A DNA stretch of 64,000 nucleotides, taken from NCBI GenBank assembly GCA_963837165.1, contig CAWIMD010000004.1, positions 124,001 through 188,000 of the forward strand, read 5' to 3'. The notes beneath the pieces are model-generated. The model saw nothing but the letters and a program-made list of their open reading frames with translations. It searched no databases and was not told the DNA's origin. Made by a program: the position numbers and the translations under genes. The stretch's first letter is position 1; each line of letters begins with the position of its first letter. Below, piece by piece: positions 8,164 to 19,114 of this stretch. Origin of the DNA: JAENWD01 sp963837165 (lineage in GTDB: Bacteria > Acidobacteriota > Vicinamibacteria > Vicinamibacterales > JAENWD01).

Positions 8164-9312
8164 TCAGCGCGCCAGCGCCACGTCGCCGGCGTAGGCAATC
8201 AAGCGCTCGAAGACCGACGGCAGCAGCCGGCCGGCAACGGCGGCACATGACACGCCCGCCGGCACGCCCACCAGCGCGCGCAGCGCACGGTTCACGGCAC
8301 GTTTGCTCCCGAACTCGGCGCGGCGCCGTGCGGCCAGGGCCACATGCGCGCGGTCGAGGGTTCCGCCCCGGAGCGCTTCGAGCGCGGCGTCCGCCGCCAG
8401 CTCGCCGCCGCGAATCGCGAAGCGCAGGCCGTCGCCCGTCATCGGGTCCACGAAACCAGCCGCATCGCCGGCCAGGAGCAGACCGGGCAGTCCGGCATCG
8501 GACGTCTCCACCGCGAGCGGCCCGAGGATGGTAACGGGCGTGACGCGTTCGGCGGATCGAAACCGTTCCCTGAGCCGCTCATCGGCGAGGACGGCTGCCT
8601 CGAGGACCACCGGCGCGGCGCGGACGGCTGCGTGCGCCCGCGACTCGGGCACGACGAGGCACACGTTCGCGAGGCCGCCCGGGACGGGCGCAATCCCGAG
8701 ATACCCGTGCCGGCGCACGTGCATCTCGCCCCGCGCACCCAGCCCGCTGACGCCCGCGTAGTAGGCGCCCAGGGCCCATCGTCTTGGCGCCCGCGGATGC
8801 CGGGCCAGGCCAAGGCCGAACGCGAGCGTGGATCGGCGGCCGTCGGCGGCAATCACGACGCGCGCGCGCAGCTCCCGGGCCGTTCCGCCCGCCACGCAGA
8901 CGCCAGTCACGCGGCAATCCGGGCCGGTGCCGCTGACGAGGGGCGCGGTCACACGCACGCCCGCGTCGAATCTGGCGCCCGCGGCAATCGCGTGCTCGAG
9001 CAGCTGCTGATCGAGGTCGCGCCGCACGAGGCTGCGGCCGACCAGGCCGGACGGATACCAGCCCTCGACCGCGCCTCGCGGGCCCGTGAGCAGCATGCCG
9101 CGCATCGGCAGGCCTGCCGACTCGACGCCGGCCGCCAGCCCGTGCCGCGCGACCAGCGCCATCGTCCCCGGGTTGACCGAGTCCCCGCACAGCTTGTCGC
9201 GCGGAAACATCGCGCGATCGACAATGCGGACGCGTGCGCCGGCGCGGGCGAGCACCAGAGCGGCAATCGATCCCGCCGGCCCCGCGCCGACGACGAGGAC
9301 GTCGTCTTCCAC
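8164..9312 (-). CDS. FAD-dependent oxidoreductase, geranylgeranyl reductase-like
   Basis: 382 residues from a GTG. The dinucleotide-binding motif VVGAGPAGSIAALVLARAG opens the protein, followed by FPRDKLCGDSVNPG, typical of the geranylgeranyl reductase/halogenase branch of p-hydroxybenzoate-hydroxylase-fold enzymes. LLAGDAAGFVDPMTGDGL near residue 285 is the second FAD site. The usual DAAGFxDPxxGEGI signature of this subgroup reads DGL here. It starts only 10 bases after the stop of the ketosynthase gene, so the two form an operon. The pairing suggests tailoring of an acyl or polyene chain made with help of the ketosynthase. The reaction (double-bond reduction or hydroxylation) is not determined. 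Confidence 0.85.
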   Translation of the reverse strand: MEDDVLVVGAGPAGSIAALVLARAGARVRIVDRAMFPRDKLCGDSVNPGTMALVARHGLAAGVESAGLPMRGMLLTGPRGAVEGWYPSGLVGRSLVRRDLDQQLLEHAIAAGARFDAGVRVTAPLVSGTGPDCRVTGVCVAGGTARELRARVVIAADGRRSTLAFGLGLARHPRAPRRWALGAYYAGVSGLGARGEMHVRRHGYLGIAPVPGGLANVCLVVPESRAHAAVRAAPVVLEAAVLADERLRERFRSAERVTPVTILGPLAVETSDAGLPGLLLAGDAAGFVDPMTGDGLRFAIRGGELAADAALEALRGGTLDRAHVALAARRRAEFGSKRAVNRALRALVGVPAGVSCAAVAGRLLPSVFERLIAYAGDVALAR

Positions 9313-9322
9313 GCGCAGGGCC

Positions 9323-10594
9323 TCAGGCCGAAACCGCCCCGAGCACGACCGCGCTGTTCTTCGACCCGAAGCCCAGGCAGTTGCAGAGCGCCGCGGCCGG
9401 GTGCGCCGGCCGCCCCTCGAGGGGAATGAAGTCCATGTCGCAGGCGGGATCGGGCTCGGTGAGGTTCGCCGTCGGCGGCAGGAAGCCGCGCGAGAGCGCG
9501 AGCGCCGTGGCGACGATTCCGGCCGCCCCGCTGGCCCCCTGCGGGTGGCCGATCATCGATTTGGTGGACGAGCCCGGCACGCGGTCGGCGCGGTACCCGA
9601 ACAGCCGCCGCGTGCAGTGCGACTCGATCGCGTCGTTCAGCTGGGTCGAGGTGCCGTGATAGTTGACGTAGCCGATCTCGTCCAGCGCGCGCTTGGACCG
9701 GTCGATGGCGCCTTTCATGGCCGCGACGATCTCGGCGCCATCCGGGTTCATCTGGACGCGATGGTAGGCATCGCAGGTCGAGTGATACCCCTCGACCGTC
9801 GCGTACACGTGCGCGCCGCGCGCACGGGCGCGGTCCTCGCGCTCGACGGCGTACATCCAGGCGCCCTCGCCCAGGACGAAGCCGTCGCGGCCGCGGTCGA
9901 ACGGACGCGACGCCTCGGACGGCCGGTCGTTGTAACGCGTCGAGACCGCCCGCATCCGCGAGAAGCCGAAGATCATGCCCGGCGTCACGCAACCGTCGGC
10001 GCCGCCCGAGAGCAGCACGTCGGCCTCGCCGCTGCGGATCAACCGCGCCGCGTAGCCGAGCGCGTCGGTCGAGCTCGTGCACCCCGTCGAGAGGACGTGA
10101 CTGATCCCGCGCAGGCCGAGCGAGATCGAAACCTCGCTCGAGAGCATGCCGACGATGCCGATGGCAATCGCGTAGGGCGTGACGTGGCGGCCGCCCTCGG
10201 TGAAGAAGTCGCGATACTGGGCTTCGCCGACGTCGATCCCGCCGCCGCCGCTGCCGATGATGACGCCGGCGCCCGGCTCGTCCACACGCAGCCCCGCGTC
10301 GTTCCACGCCTCGCGCGCCGCGATCACGCCCAGCAGCGCGGCGCGGGAATAACGCCTGGGATCGGCTCTCGACTCGTGGCCGTCGCCGTTCTCGCCCTCG
10401 AGCGGCTGCGCGTCCGCGATGGAAACGGGGGGAACGGGCGCAGCGACCTGGCAGGCGTAGGTGGAGACGTCGAATTCGGTGACCGCGCGCGTGCCGGTCA
10501 CGCCCCGGCGGATCGACTCCCAGTAGCGCTCGCGGCCGACGCCGAACGCCGACACGACGCCAATGCCCGAGATGACGACCCGCGGGTCTGCCAT
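9323..10594 (-). CDS. Beta-ketoacyl-ACP synthase (KAS II/FabF type)
   Basis: 423 residues. It starts VVISGIGVVSAFGVG, the common ketosynthase N-terminus. The active-site triad is complete: Cys about residue 172 in STGCTSSTDA, His in YHGTSTQLND, and His in KSMIGHPQGASGAAG, and it ends with NCLGFGSKNSAVVLG as FabF-type enzymes do. An insert around residues 65-85 (EGENGDGHESRADPRR) is not typical. It is the first gene of a two-gene operon with the FAD oxidoreductase. No acyl carrier protein, ketoreductase or dehydratase lies beside it, so it is likely an accessory ketosynthase rather than the housekeeping FabF. It is divergent from the methyltransferase gene, with 23 bases between the starts. 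Confidence 0.92.
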   Translation of the reverse strand: MADPRVVISGIGVVSAFGVGRERYWESIRRGVTGTRAVTEFDVSTYACQVAAPVPPVSIADAQPLEGENGDGHESRADPRRYSRAALLGVIAAREAWNDAGLRVDEPGAGVIIGSGGGGIDVGEAQYRDFFTEGGRHVTPYAIAIGIVGMLSSEVSISLGLRGISHVLSTGCTSSTDALGYAARLIRSGEADVLLSGGADGCVTPGMIFGFSRMRAVSTRYNDRPSEASRPFDRGRDGFVLGEGAWMYAVEREDRARARGAHVYATVEGYHSTCDAYHRVQMNPDGAEIVAAMKGAIDRSKRALDEIGYVNYHGTSTQLNDAIESHCTRRLFGYRADRVPGSSTKSMIGHPQGASGAAGIVATALALSRGFLPPTANLTEPDPACDMDFIPLEGRPAHPAAALCNCLGFGSKNSAVVLGAVSA

Positions 10595-10602
10595 CCGGCC
10601 AC

Positions 10603-10608
10603 TATAAT
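10603..10608 (+). promoter_or_regulatory. Consensus -10 box (TATAAT) nine bases before an ATG
   Basis: A perfect TATAAT lies in the 23-base space between the divergent ketosynthase and methyltransferase starts. With nine bases to the ATG at 10618 the transcript of the latter should be leaderless or nearly so. Confidence 0.55.
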
Positions 10609-10617
10609 ACGGCGCCC

Positions 10618-11325
10618 ATGCATGCGCCGGATCTCGTCCGCCGCGCGCCGCTCGCGAGCTGGCTGGGCGGGCTGGTGTTCGTGGTGGCGCTTTGCGTCGC
10701 GGTCGGAGAGTTCGGCGTCGGGATGCGCGGCGATCCGTCCGCCGGGATCGTGCCTGCGCTCGTCAGCGATCTCGCGCTGTTCTCGGTCTTTGCCCTTCAT
10801 CACAGCGTCATGGCCCGTGCGGGGGCCAAGCGCTGGCTTACCAAGCGCGTAAGCCCGCGAGTCGAACGCTCGGTGTACGTGTGGGTGGCCAGCGTCCTGC
10901 TGATCCTCCTAATGCTGGCCTGGCGGGAGCTGCCCGGGCGCGCCTATGCACACTCGGGCTGGGCGGCCGTGGCGCACTGGCTCGTCGTGCTGGCAGGCAT
11001 CGGGCTGATCGCGGCAGCCACGCGCGCGATCGATCCGCTGCACCTGGCCGGCATCCGCCAGGCCGCCGGCGATCTCCGGCCGGATCGCTTCGTCATCCTC
11101 GGGCCGTATCGCGTGGTCCGACATCCGATCTACCTGGGCTGGATCCTGATGGTGTTCGGCGTGCCCGACATGACGTGGACGCGGTTCGCGTTCGCGGCGA
11201 TCTCGTCGGCGTACCTCGTGATCGCCATCCCGTTCGAGGAGCGATCGCTCGTCGCCGCGTTCGGGGACACGTATCGCGACTACCAGCGGCGGGTCAGATG
11301 GAGGATCGTGCCGGGGATCTGGTGA
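10618..11325 (+). CDS. Membrane methyltransferase, isoprenylcysteine carboxyl methyltransferase-like (NnrU/PEMT superfamily)
   Basis: 235 residues with about six hydrophobic segments. The C-terminal third carries the family signature: GPYRVVRHPIYLGWILM, then PFEERSLVAAFGDTYRDYQRRVRW, where the H-P, E-E and Y-R-x-Y residues bind S-adenosylmethionine. The N-terminal half (ALHHSVMAR, a tryptophan-rich segment) resembles NnrU-like membrane proteins. It probably methylates a lipid or isoprenoid head group in the cytoplasmic membrane. It stands opposite a ketosynthase/FAD-reductase operon and could act on the same lipid product, but that is only context. A likely leaderless promoter precedes it. 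Confidence 0.82.
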   Translation: MHAPDLVRRAPLASWLGGLVFVVALCVAVGEFGVGMRGDPSAGIVPALVSDLALFSVFALHHSVMARAGAKRWLTKRVSPRVERSVYVWVASVLLILLMLAWRELPGRAYAHSGWAAVAHWLVVLAGIGLIAAATRAIDPLHLAGIRQAAGDLRPDRFVILGPYRVVRHPIYLGWILMVFGVPDMTWTRFAFAAISSAYLVIAIPFEERSLVAAFGDTYRDYQRRVRWRIVPGIW

Positions 11326-11357
11326 AACACGAGGTTCACGGTTCACGGGTTCACGGT

Positions 11358-13400
11358 TCACGGGTTCGAGAGCCGCAGGCGAACGGGCCGCATCGAGTGC
11401 AGCTCGACAAACACGATGAGGTCCGTGCCGTCCAGCCTCCGGTGGCGGCCGATGCGAAACCCGTCGCCGCGCGCAACCGGCTGGCCATCGAGCATCAGCG
11501 CGGCGTCGCCATCGCCCCAGCCCTTGACGACGAGCGCGATGTTGTCGATCGGCGATTGGTCCGAGCCTGCGAGCGTCAGGTCGAGCGGGCCGGTAGCGTC
11601 CGGCGCCGCGACGACGACCCACGCGCGCTCGGTCGGATCGTAGGCGGCGCCGGTGTAGCCCGGCGACCCGATCGTCATTGCCGCCGGGTGCTCCCACGAC
11701 CGCGCCAGCCTCGCCAGATCCTCCATCGTCCCGTCGGTCATGCCCTCGAGGTGCACCTTGGTGACCGAGGTCTCCGTGTGGTCGATCGCGTTCCACCGCA
11801 GGTGCGTGAGGGAAGAATGGCTCGCGCGGTCAGCGGCCAGCGCGTAGCGCGCGTTCGACGGTTCGAACGCGGTCGGCCAGTGGTTCCACCAGGGGAACAG
11901 GCTCACGCCCGGGCGGACCTCGGCGGCGCCCACGTAGACGTCGACCCGCGGATCGTCCTGCGAGCGTGCAATCGCGAAGGGACGAAAGCGCGACTTCAAG
12001 TTGATGCGCTGGATCCCCGAATGGACCGGCTGGGACGGATGCTCCGGCGGCTGGCCGTTCGCCCACGTGACGTCCACGTGCTCGCCGCGGCTGTTGCCGA
12101 TGCTCACCGCGGCCGGATCGATCGCCTGCTCGGGCGTCATGCCCGGTCCCATGACGACAATCCCTTCGTGCCACTCGCGGTCGGCGTCGGGCTGCGACGA
12201 GTGCGCCACGATCGTCCGCACGCCCACGCCGTCGGGATAGATCGTGTGGATCTCGTCGGTCCAGTCGGCCCAGCCGGTCAGCGGATCCGGATACGCGGGC
12301 ACATAGCCGACGCCCACGGGCGCGTAGCGCCAGTGCACGACGACCCGCGCGTCGCTCGATTCCAGGATCTGCACCTGCGAGTAGCGGCACTGCTTGTCGG
12401 ACATCGGCTCGGCGGTGCCGATGAACCCGGGCGGGAACGTCTCGGTGAACTCGTTGTCGTACCAGATGCCGTTCTCGGTGACCCAGTGCGGGATGTAGCT
12501 CGTACCGCGCCAGAACGTCAGCCAGTACGGCGACCGGTCGAACCGGACCACCACGTCCGGCGCCCCCTCGACACGCCAGGAGTCGTCCCAGCCCTTGTAG
12601 TAGCGGAGCCGCGCGTAGACGGCGCCGAACGCCGTGGCGCGCGAGGGCACCGTGGGCAGGTGGCGCGGCTCGAGCGGCGGTCCCGCCGAGGGTCGAAGAC
12701 GCGCGTAATCGGCCGCGATGTCGCCAGCCGACCTGGCGCCGGGCAGGATCGCGAGCTCGTCCACGATGCCGTCAAGCAGGATACGCGTCGGGCGCTGCCG
12801 GCCGGGCTGCACGCCGGCGGTCTGCTCCATCTCGAACGCGTTCAGGCCCGACCGGACGTCGGCGTCCGCGCCTCCGTTCAGCGGACCGCCGCCCTCAGCC
12901 ACGCCGGCCGGCTCGCCGTTCACGTAAAGCGAGGCGCCGCGGTGGGGATCGAACACGCCGACGATCCATGCCCACTGCCGCAAGCCCAGACGCGCCGGGC
13001 TCACCACCCGGAGGCGGCGGCCTCCGGCGGCCACCTGGAACACGCCCTGCCCGCGGTCACCCACGCCGAGGAACCAGCCGTCCTGCGGCGTGGACTGCTC
13101 CTGCAGGAGCGGCGCGTCGTTGAACGGGTAGGCGCCGAGCGCCACCCAGCCCTCCACGGTGAACGCGCCGTCGAGCGCCGGCACGCGCGCGGCAGGCACC
13201 AGGAGATGCGCGGCAACGCCGTCCAGCTGCAGCGCTCGGCCCTCGACGCCGGCAACGAGCCACGCATGGCCCTGCACGTCGCCGTCAATCGCGTCACAGT
13301 GGAGCTGGAAGGGTGTCGCGGCACGAAGAGCAACGCCCGCGGCGATGGCAAGGGTGGCGAGCAGGGCGAGCCGGCGACGGGGTCGTCCCGCCGGGCTCAT
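11358..13400 (-). CDS. Secreted LamG-domain protein of a sugar-utilisation cluster
   Basis: 680 residues from the ATG giving MSPAGRPRRRLALLA; its first bases overlap the stop of the amidohydrolase gene (ATGA). A signal peptide or anchor spans about residues 10-30. Residues 45-200 form a concanavalin-A-like LamG domain (ALQLDGVAAHLLVP, FTVEGWVALG, WAWIVGVFDP, ASLYVNGEPAG). The remaining 450 residues contain a large domain with many Trp and Tyr residues (RYYKGWDDSWRVEG, FPWWNHWPTAFEP) that I do not recognise but which looks like a carbohydrate-active or carbohydrate-binding module. It is the last gene of a four-gene minus-strand operon with amidohydrolase, DUF1080 and GH109-like genes, so a polysaccharide-related role outside the cytoplasm is likely. 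Confidence 0.8.
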   Translation of the reverse strand: MSPAGRPRRRLALLATLAIAAGVALRAATPFQLHCDAIDGDVQGHAWLVAGVEGRALQLDGVAAHLLVPAARVPALDGAFTVEGWVALGAYPFNDAPLLQEQSTPQDGWFLGVGDRGQGVFQVAAGGRRLRVVSPARLGLRQWAWIVGVFDPHRGASLYVNGEPAGVAEGGGPLNGGADADVRSGLNAFEMEQTAGVQPGRQRPTRILLDGIVDELAILPGARSAGDIAADYARLRPSAGPPLEPRHLPTVPSRATAFGAVYARLRYYKGWDDSWRVEGAPDVVVRFDRSPYWLTFWRGTSYIPHWVTENGIWYDNEFTETFPPGFIGTAEPMSDKQCRYSQVQILESSDARVVVHWRYAPVGVGYVPAYPDPLTGWADWTDEIHTIYPDGVGVRTIVAHSSQPDADREWHEGIVVMGPGMTPEQAIDPAAVSIGNSRGEHVDVTWANGQPPEHPSQPVHSGIQRINLKSRFRPFAIARSQDDPRVDVYVGAAEVRPGVSLFPWWNHWPTAFEPSNARYALAADRASHSSLTHLRWNAIDHTETSVTKVHLEGMTDGTMEDLARLARSWEHPAAMTIGSPGYTGAAYDPTERAWVVVAAPDATGPLDLTLAGSDQSPIDNIALVVKGWGDGDAALMLDGQPVARGDGFRIGRHRRLDGTDLIVFVELHSMRPVRLRLSNP

Positions 13401-14239
13401 CGAGCCGGCCGCTCGAGCCCGTAGAACCGGATCGCATTCCCGCCGAGGATGTCGTCCTGCACGTCGGCCGGGAATCGTTTCACGTACTCCACCACCACAC
13501 CCATCGTCTCGCCGTACTCGGCCGCCAGCGTGCACACCGGCCAGTCGGATCCGATCATCAGTCGGTCCGTGCCGAACAGATCGATGACGATGTCGAGGTA
13601 CCGCTCGAGCCCCTGCGTCCGCCACCCGCCCCAGTCGGCCTCGGTCACCATGCCCGACAGCTTGCAGCAGACGTTCGGGCACGCCGCCAGCCGCGCCAGG
13701 TCCTCGCGCCAGGGCGAGAGCGTCGCGGACCTGATAGACGGCTTCGCGATGTGATCGAGGACGAACGGCTGGTCGGGAAACTCCGTCACGAGCTCCACGG
13801 CGACCGGCACGTGCCGGGGGAAAAGAAGCAGGTCGTAGGTCAGGCCGTGCGCCCTCAGCAGGGCGATGCCGCGGCGAAACGCGGGCCGCAGCATGAACTG
13901 GTCATCGGGCTCGTCGTGGACGATGTGGCGCACGCCGACGAGCTTCGGCCGCGCGGCATGGCGCGCGAGCCTGGCATCGACGTCGGCGCCCTGCAGATCG
14001 ACCCACCCGACCACGCCGCGGATGAAGTCGTGGCGATCGGCCAGGTCGAGCAGCCAGTCGGTCTCCTCTGTCCGCTGCTGTGCCTGGACGGCCACCGTGC
14101 CGTCGAAGCCGGCGGCCTGCAACTGCGGCAGCAGTTCCTCCGGCAGGTAGTCCCGCTTGAGGACTGCCATCGCATCCGTCATCCAGACGTGGTGCGACGG
14201 ATCGTAGTGCCAGAAGTGCTGGTGGGAATCGACCCGCAC
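13397..14239 (-). CDS. Amidohydrolase family 2 protein (sugar lactonase-like)
   Basis: 280 residues from a GTG that follows directly on the stop of the upstream DUF1080 gene. The start RVDSHQHFWHYDP holds the metal-binding H-x-H of the amidohydrolase-2 family and of L-fuconolactonase/L-rhamnonolactonase relatives. FVLDHIAKP near residue 165 and RLMIGSDWPVC near 230 supply the further His and the metal-binding Asp. These enzymes open the lactones formed after sugar oxidation. The neighbours (an NAD-dependent GH109-like protein and a DUF1080 protein thought to act on 3-keto sugars) fit a route that oxidises, cleaves and hydrolyses sugar units. Confidence 0.88.
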   Translation of the reverse strand: MRVDSHQHFWHYDPSHHVWMTDAMAVLKRDYLPEELLPQLQAAGFDGTVAVQAQQRTEETDWLLDLADRHDFIRGVVGWVDLQGADVDARLARHAARPKLVGVRHIVHDEPDDQFMLRPAFRRGIALLRAHGLTYDLLLFPRHVPVAVELVTEFPDQPFVLDHIAKPSIRSATLSPWREDLARLAACPNVCCKLSGMVTEADWGGWRTQGLERYLDIVIDLFGTDRLMIGSDWPVCTLAAEYGETMGVVVEYVKRFPADVQDDILGGNAIRFYGLERPAR

Positions 14240-15199
14240 CTACTTCGCGGGACGGATCGTGATGTTCCGGAACGCGACGGCGCCGTGGTCGCCCTGCAGC
14301 ATGATCGGACCGGGTGCCGCTTCGTCGCTGTCGAGCGCGCCCCCGGTGATGCCGGGGATCTCGCGGTCGCAGATCACCTTCGTGCCGTTCATCTCGACCG
14401 TGACGATGCGGCCGATCAGCGTGACGTCGTAGGTCTGCCACTCGCCCGGCTGGCGGCGCGTGTCCCAGGTCGGGGCGATGAAGCCGTAGATGGCCCCCAT
14501 CCGGTCGAGCGGCGGCTCGGCCGCGTCGCTGTCCTCGATTTGCACCTCGTAGCGCCCGCGCAGGTAGACGCCGCTGTTGCTGCCCTTCGGCAGGCGGAAC
14601 TCGGCGTGCAGCGTGAGATCGTCGAACGTGGCCGTCGAGATGAGGTTGTCGGCCGCGCCCTTGCTCTCCAGCACGCCGCCGGCGACCGTCCACCCCTTGT
14701 GCGGCTCGCGCCAGCCGGCCAGACTCGACGGGTCGATGAGCGACACGGGATCGCCCCAGGTCGGCGTGCCCGTGCGGGCCAGCGACGGGGCGCGCTTGCC
14801 GGAGAAGGTGATGCGCTGCCCTTTCGCACCTGTCGTCCGGCCGTCCAGCGCGTCGCCGGTGAGGGTCGCTTCGTAGGTCTCGTTGTCGGCCCGCTTGTCC
14901 CACTGCGGCGGGATGGAGAACCGCACCTTGCCGTCCGCGAACTCCACGAGCGAGATCGGCCGGGCGCTGCCGCCGCTGCCGACGAACTGCCCGACCAGGT
15001 GGATCCCGCCCGAGGTCCAGACCTCGAGCCAGGACGGGTAGTCGCCACGCGCGCCGTGCATCGTGAGGTCCCAGCGCCCGACGATCGGCGGAGGGGCCTT
15101 CTCTTCCTGCGCACGCACCCGCCCGTCCAGCCCGAACACCATGGCCAGCGCCATCAGCCCGGCGCCAACCACCACCACTCTCACTCTTCTAATCTTCAT
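14240..15199 (-). CDS. DUF1080 (3-keto-disaccharide hydrolase-like) secreted protein
   Basis: 319 residues from the ATG giving MKIRRVRVVVVGAG; the frame runs 22 codons further back through repetitive DNA (15200-15261) that I regard as non-coding. A signal peptide ends about residue 30 (GRVRAQ). Residues about 130-319 form the DUF1080 domain: SLIDPSSLAGWREPHKGWTV, NSGVYLRGRYEVQIEDS, GEWQTYDVTLIGRIVTVEMNG and QGDHGAVAFRNITIRP. An extra beta domain precedes it. DUF1080 proteins are LamG-like jelly rolls, and some hydrolyse 3-keto-glycosides. It belongs to the same operon as the GH109-like gene upstream and the amidohydrolase downstream. Confidence 0.9.
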   Translation of the reverse strand: MKIRRVRVVVVGAGLMALAMVFGLDGRVRAQEEKAPPPIVGRWDLTMHGARGDYPSWLEVWTSGGIHLVGQFVGSGGSARPISLVEFADGKVRFSIPPQWDKRADNETYEATLTGDALDGRTTGAKGQRITFSGKRAPSLARTGTPTWGDPVSLIDPSSLAGWREPHKGWTVAGGVLESKGAADNLISTATFDDLTLHAEFRLPKGSNSGVYLRGRYEVQIEDSDAAEPPLDRMGAIYGFIAPTWDTRRQPGEWQTYDVTLIGRIVTVEMNGTKVICDREIPGITGGALDSDEAAPGPIMLQGDHGAVAFRNITIRPAK

Positions 15200-15261
15200 T
15201 CCGCACTCCGCACTCCGCATTCCCTCTTCACTCCGCACTCCGCATTCCGCAGTTCGCAATT
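15200..15261. repeat. Short word repeat between GH109-like and DUF1080 genes
   Basis: CCGCACTCCGCATTCC-type words occur about five times in 60 bases. The same words appear at 29612-29775, also next to a gene end. No protein or RNA feature is seen. Confidence 0.7.
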
Positions 15262-16620
15262 TCACGATTCAACGATCCCCAGCGGCTCGGTGGTCTTCCA
15301 CTTGCCGCGGGTGAAGTCCGGGAAGTCCTGCGGGCGGCTGCGGTCGGCGACCGAGCGGTCGGTGAGCTCGCAGATCACGCTCCAGGCCGCCGCGTCGTAC
15401 ACGTTCAGGTCGGTCGGCAGGCCCGCGCGCAGGCACTCGACGAAGCGATAGTCTTCGAGGAAGTCCATGCCGCCGTGGCCGCGATGGGCCTGCTTGACCT
15501 TCTCGGATTTCCACAGCGGGTGCTCGAACTCCTCGTAGTACTTGTCGAGCTCTTCCCACTCGTCGTTCTTCGGGCTTCGGCCCTCGATGTAAATCCGGTC
15601 GGGCCAGCCCTGAATGAGCCCCTTCGTCCCCTGGACCATGTTGATCCGGCTGTACGGCCGGGGGCTGTCGGTGTTGTGTGCCAGGTAGATCGTCTGCCCC
15701 TGCACCGTCCGGATCAGCGTGACGTTGACGTCGCCGAGCTTGTACGTCTCCTTGCGGCGCGGGTCATCGGCTGCCAGGTGCTCCTCCGCGTAGAGCGTCA
15801 GGCCGCGCTGCGGGCTGCTCATCGACACGAGGAAGTCGAACCGGTTGCCCCGGTTGATGTTCATGCACTGGGCGATCGGACCGATGCCGTGCGTCGGATA
15901 CCAGTTGCCGTCGTGCTCGGTGGCATGGGCGCGGCGCCACAGCCCCTCGCCCTTCGTCGAGAACTTCTCCGACCGCAGGTCGTGCAGGTAGCCGCACTCG
16001 CCGTGGAGCACTTCGCCCAGGATGCCCTTCCGCACGAGCATCAGCGCCAGCATCTCGCGCCGGTCGTAGCAGCAGTTCTCCATCATCACGCAGTGTTTCT
16101 TGTACTTTTCGTGCGCCTCGACGAGCGCCCAGCAGTCGTCCACGCGGTAAGCGGCCGGCACCTCAGTCGCCCCGTGCTTCCCGTTCTTCAGCGCCGCGAG
16201 CAGCACCGGGACGTGCCACTCCCAGGGCGTGGCGTTGAAGACCAGGTCGAGGTCTTGCTCGGCGCACATGCGCTCGAAATCGTGGTCGCCGCGGGTGTAG
16301 AGCGTCGGCTCGGGCTGGCCGTCCGCCACGATCATCTTGCGGGCCCGGTCGGCGTGCGAGGGGTCGATGTCGCAGACCGCCTTCACCTCGACGCCCTCGA
16401 GCGAGAGGTAGTTCCCGAGGTGCACGGTGCCCATGCCGCCCACGCCGACGAACCCGACGCGCACGCGGTCGAGCGCCGGGGCGCGAAACAGGATAGTCTC
16501 CGGCGCCTCGGTGGGATGCTGCGCCTCGAGCCGGGTGCCCGCCGCCGCCACGACCGCCGCCCCACCCAGCGTCGCCGCGGTCGTCTTCAGAAAGTCTCGT
16601 CGTGTGCTCGTGTCGTCCAT
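15262..16620 (-). CDS. Tat-exported Gfo/Idh/MocA oxidoreductase, GH109-like
   Basis: 452 residues. The N-terminus TSTRRDFLKTTAATLGGAAVV is a twin-arginine signal. The Rossmann motif VRVGFVGVGGMGTVHLGNY and AVCDIDPSHADRA bind NAD. CVMMENCCYDRREM and GNWYPTHGIGPIAQCMNINR are blocks I associate with GH109 alpha-N-acetylgalactosaminidases, which cleave by an NAD-dependent oxidation-elimination mechanism. A start at the ATG with upstream GGAG fits. It is the first gene of the sugar operon. The neighbouring DUF1080 and lactonase-like genes agree with chemistry on 3-keto sugars. The exact sugar is inference. Confidence 0.88.
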   Translation of the reverse strand: MDDTSTRRDFLKTTAATLGGAAVVAAAGTRLEAQHPTEAPETILFRAPALDRVRVGFVGVGGMGTVHLGNYLSLEGVEVKAVCDIDPSHADRARKMIVADGQPEPTLYTRGDHDFERMCAEQDLDLVFNATPWEWHVPVLLAALKNGKHGATEVPAAYRVDDCWALVEAHEKYKKHCVMMENCCYDRREMLALMLVRKGILGEVLHGECGYLHDLRSEKFSTKGEGLWRRAHATEHDGNWYPTHGIGPIAQCMNINRGNRFDFLVSMSSPQRGLTLYAEEHLAADDPRRKETYKLGDVNVTLIRTVQGQTIYLAHNTDSPRPYSRINMVQGTKGLIQGWPDRIYIEGRSPKNDEWEELDKYYEEFEHPLWKSEKVKQAHRGHGGMDFLEDYRFVECLRAGLPTDLNVYDAAAWSVICELTDRSVADRSRPQDFPDFTRGKWKTTEPLGIVES

Positions 16621-16635
16621 GTCGTCTCCACAGGT

Positions 16636-16686
16636 GGGGTCAGGCCCTGTTAAGTCGGCTTTACATTCTTAACAGGGCCTGACCCC
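16636..16686. repeat. 19-bp perfect inverted repeat (REP-like hairpin)
   Basis: Arms at 16636-16654 and 16668-16686 (GGGGTCAGGCCCTGTTAAG and its complement) enclose a 13-base loop. The repeat lies between the divergent GH109-like and lon genes. The GGGGTCAGGCCCTGTTAA word resembles REP-type elements spread by REP-associated tyrosine transposases. No transposase is present here. A hairpin in the leader of either gene is also possible. Confidence 0.85.
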
Positions 16687-16753
16687 ATGAAGAATACCCC
16701 AGAGCGGCCGTGTTTGACGGCTCCCGACCACATTGAGTGAAATAGCCGGGCCC

Positions 16754-19084
<2,331 letters not shown>

Positions 19085-19114
19085 GCTCGATGCTCGCACG
19101 CCAGTGACCCGCTG

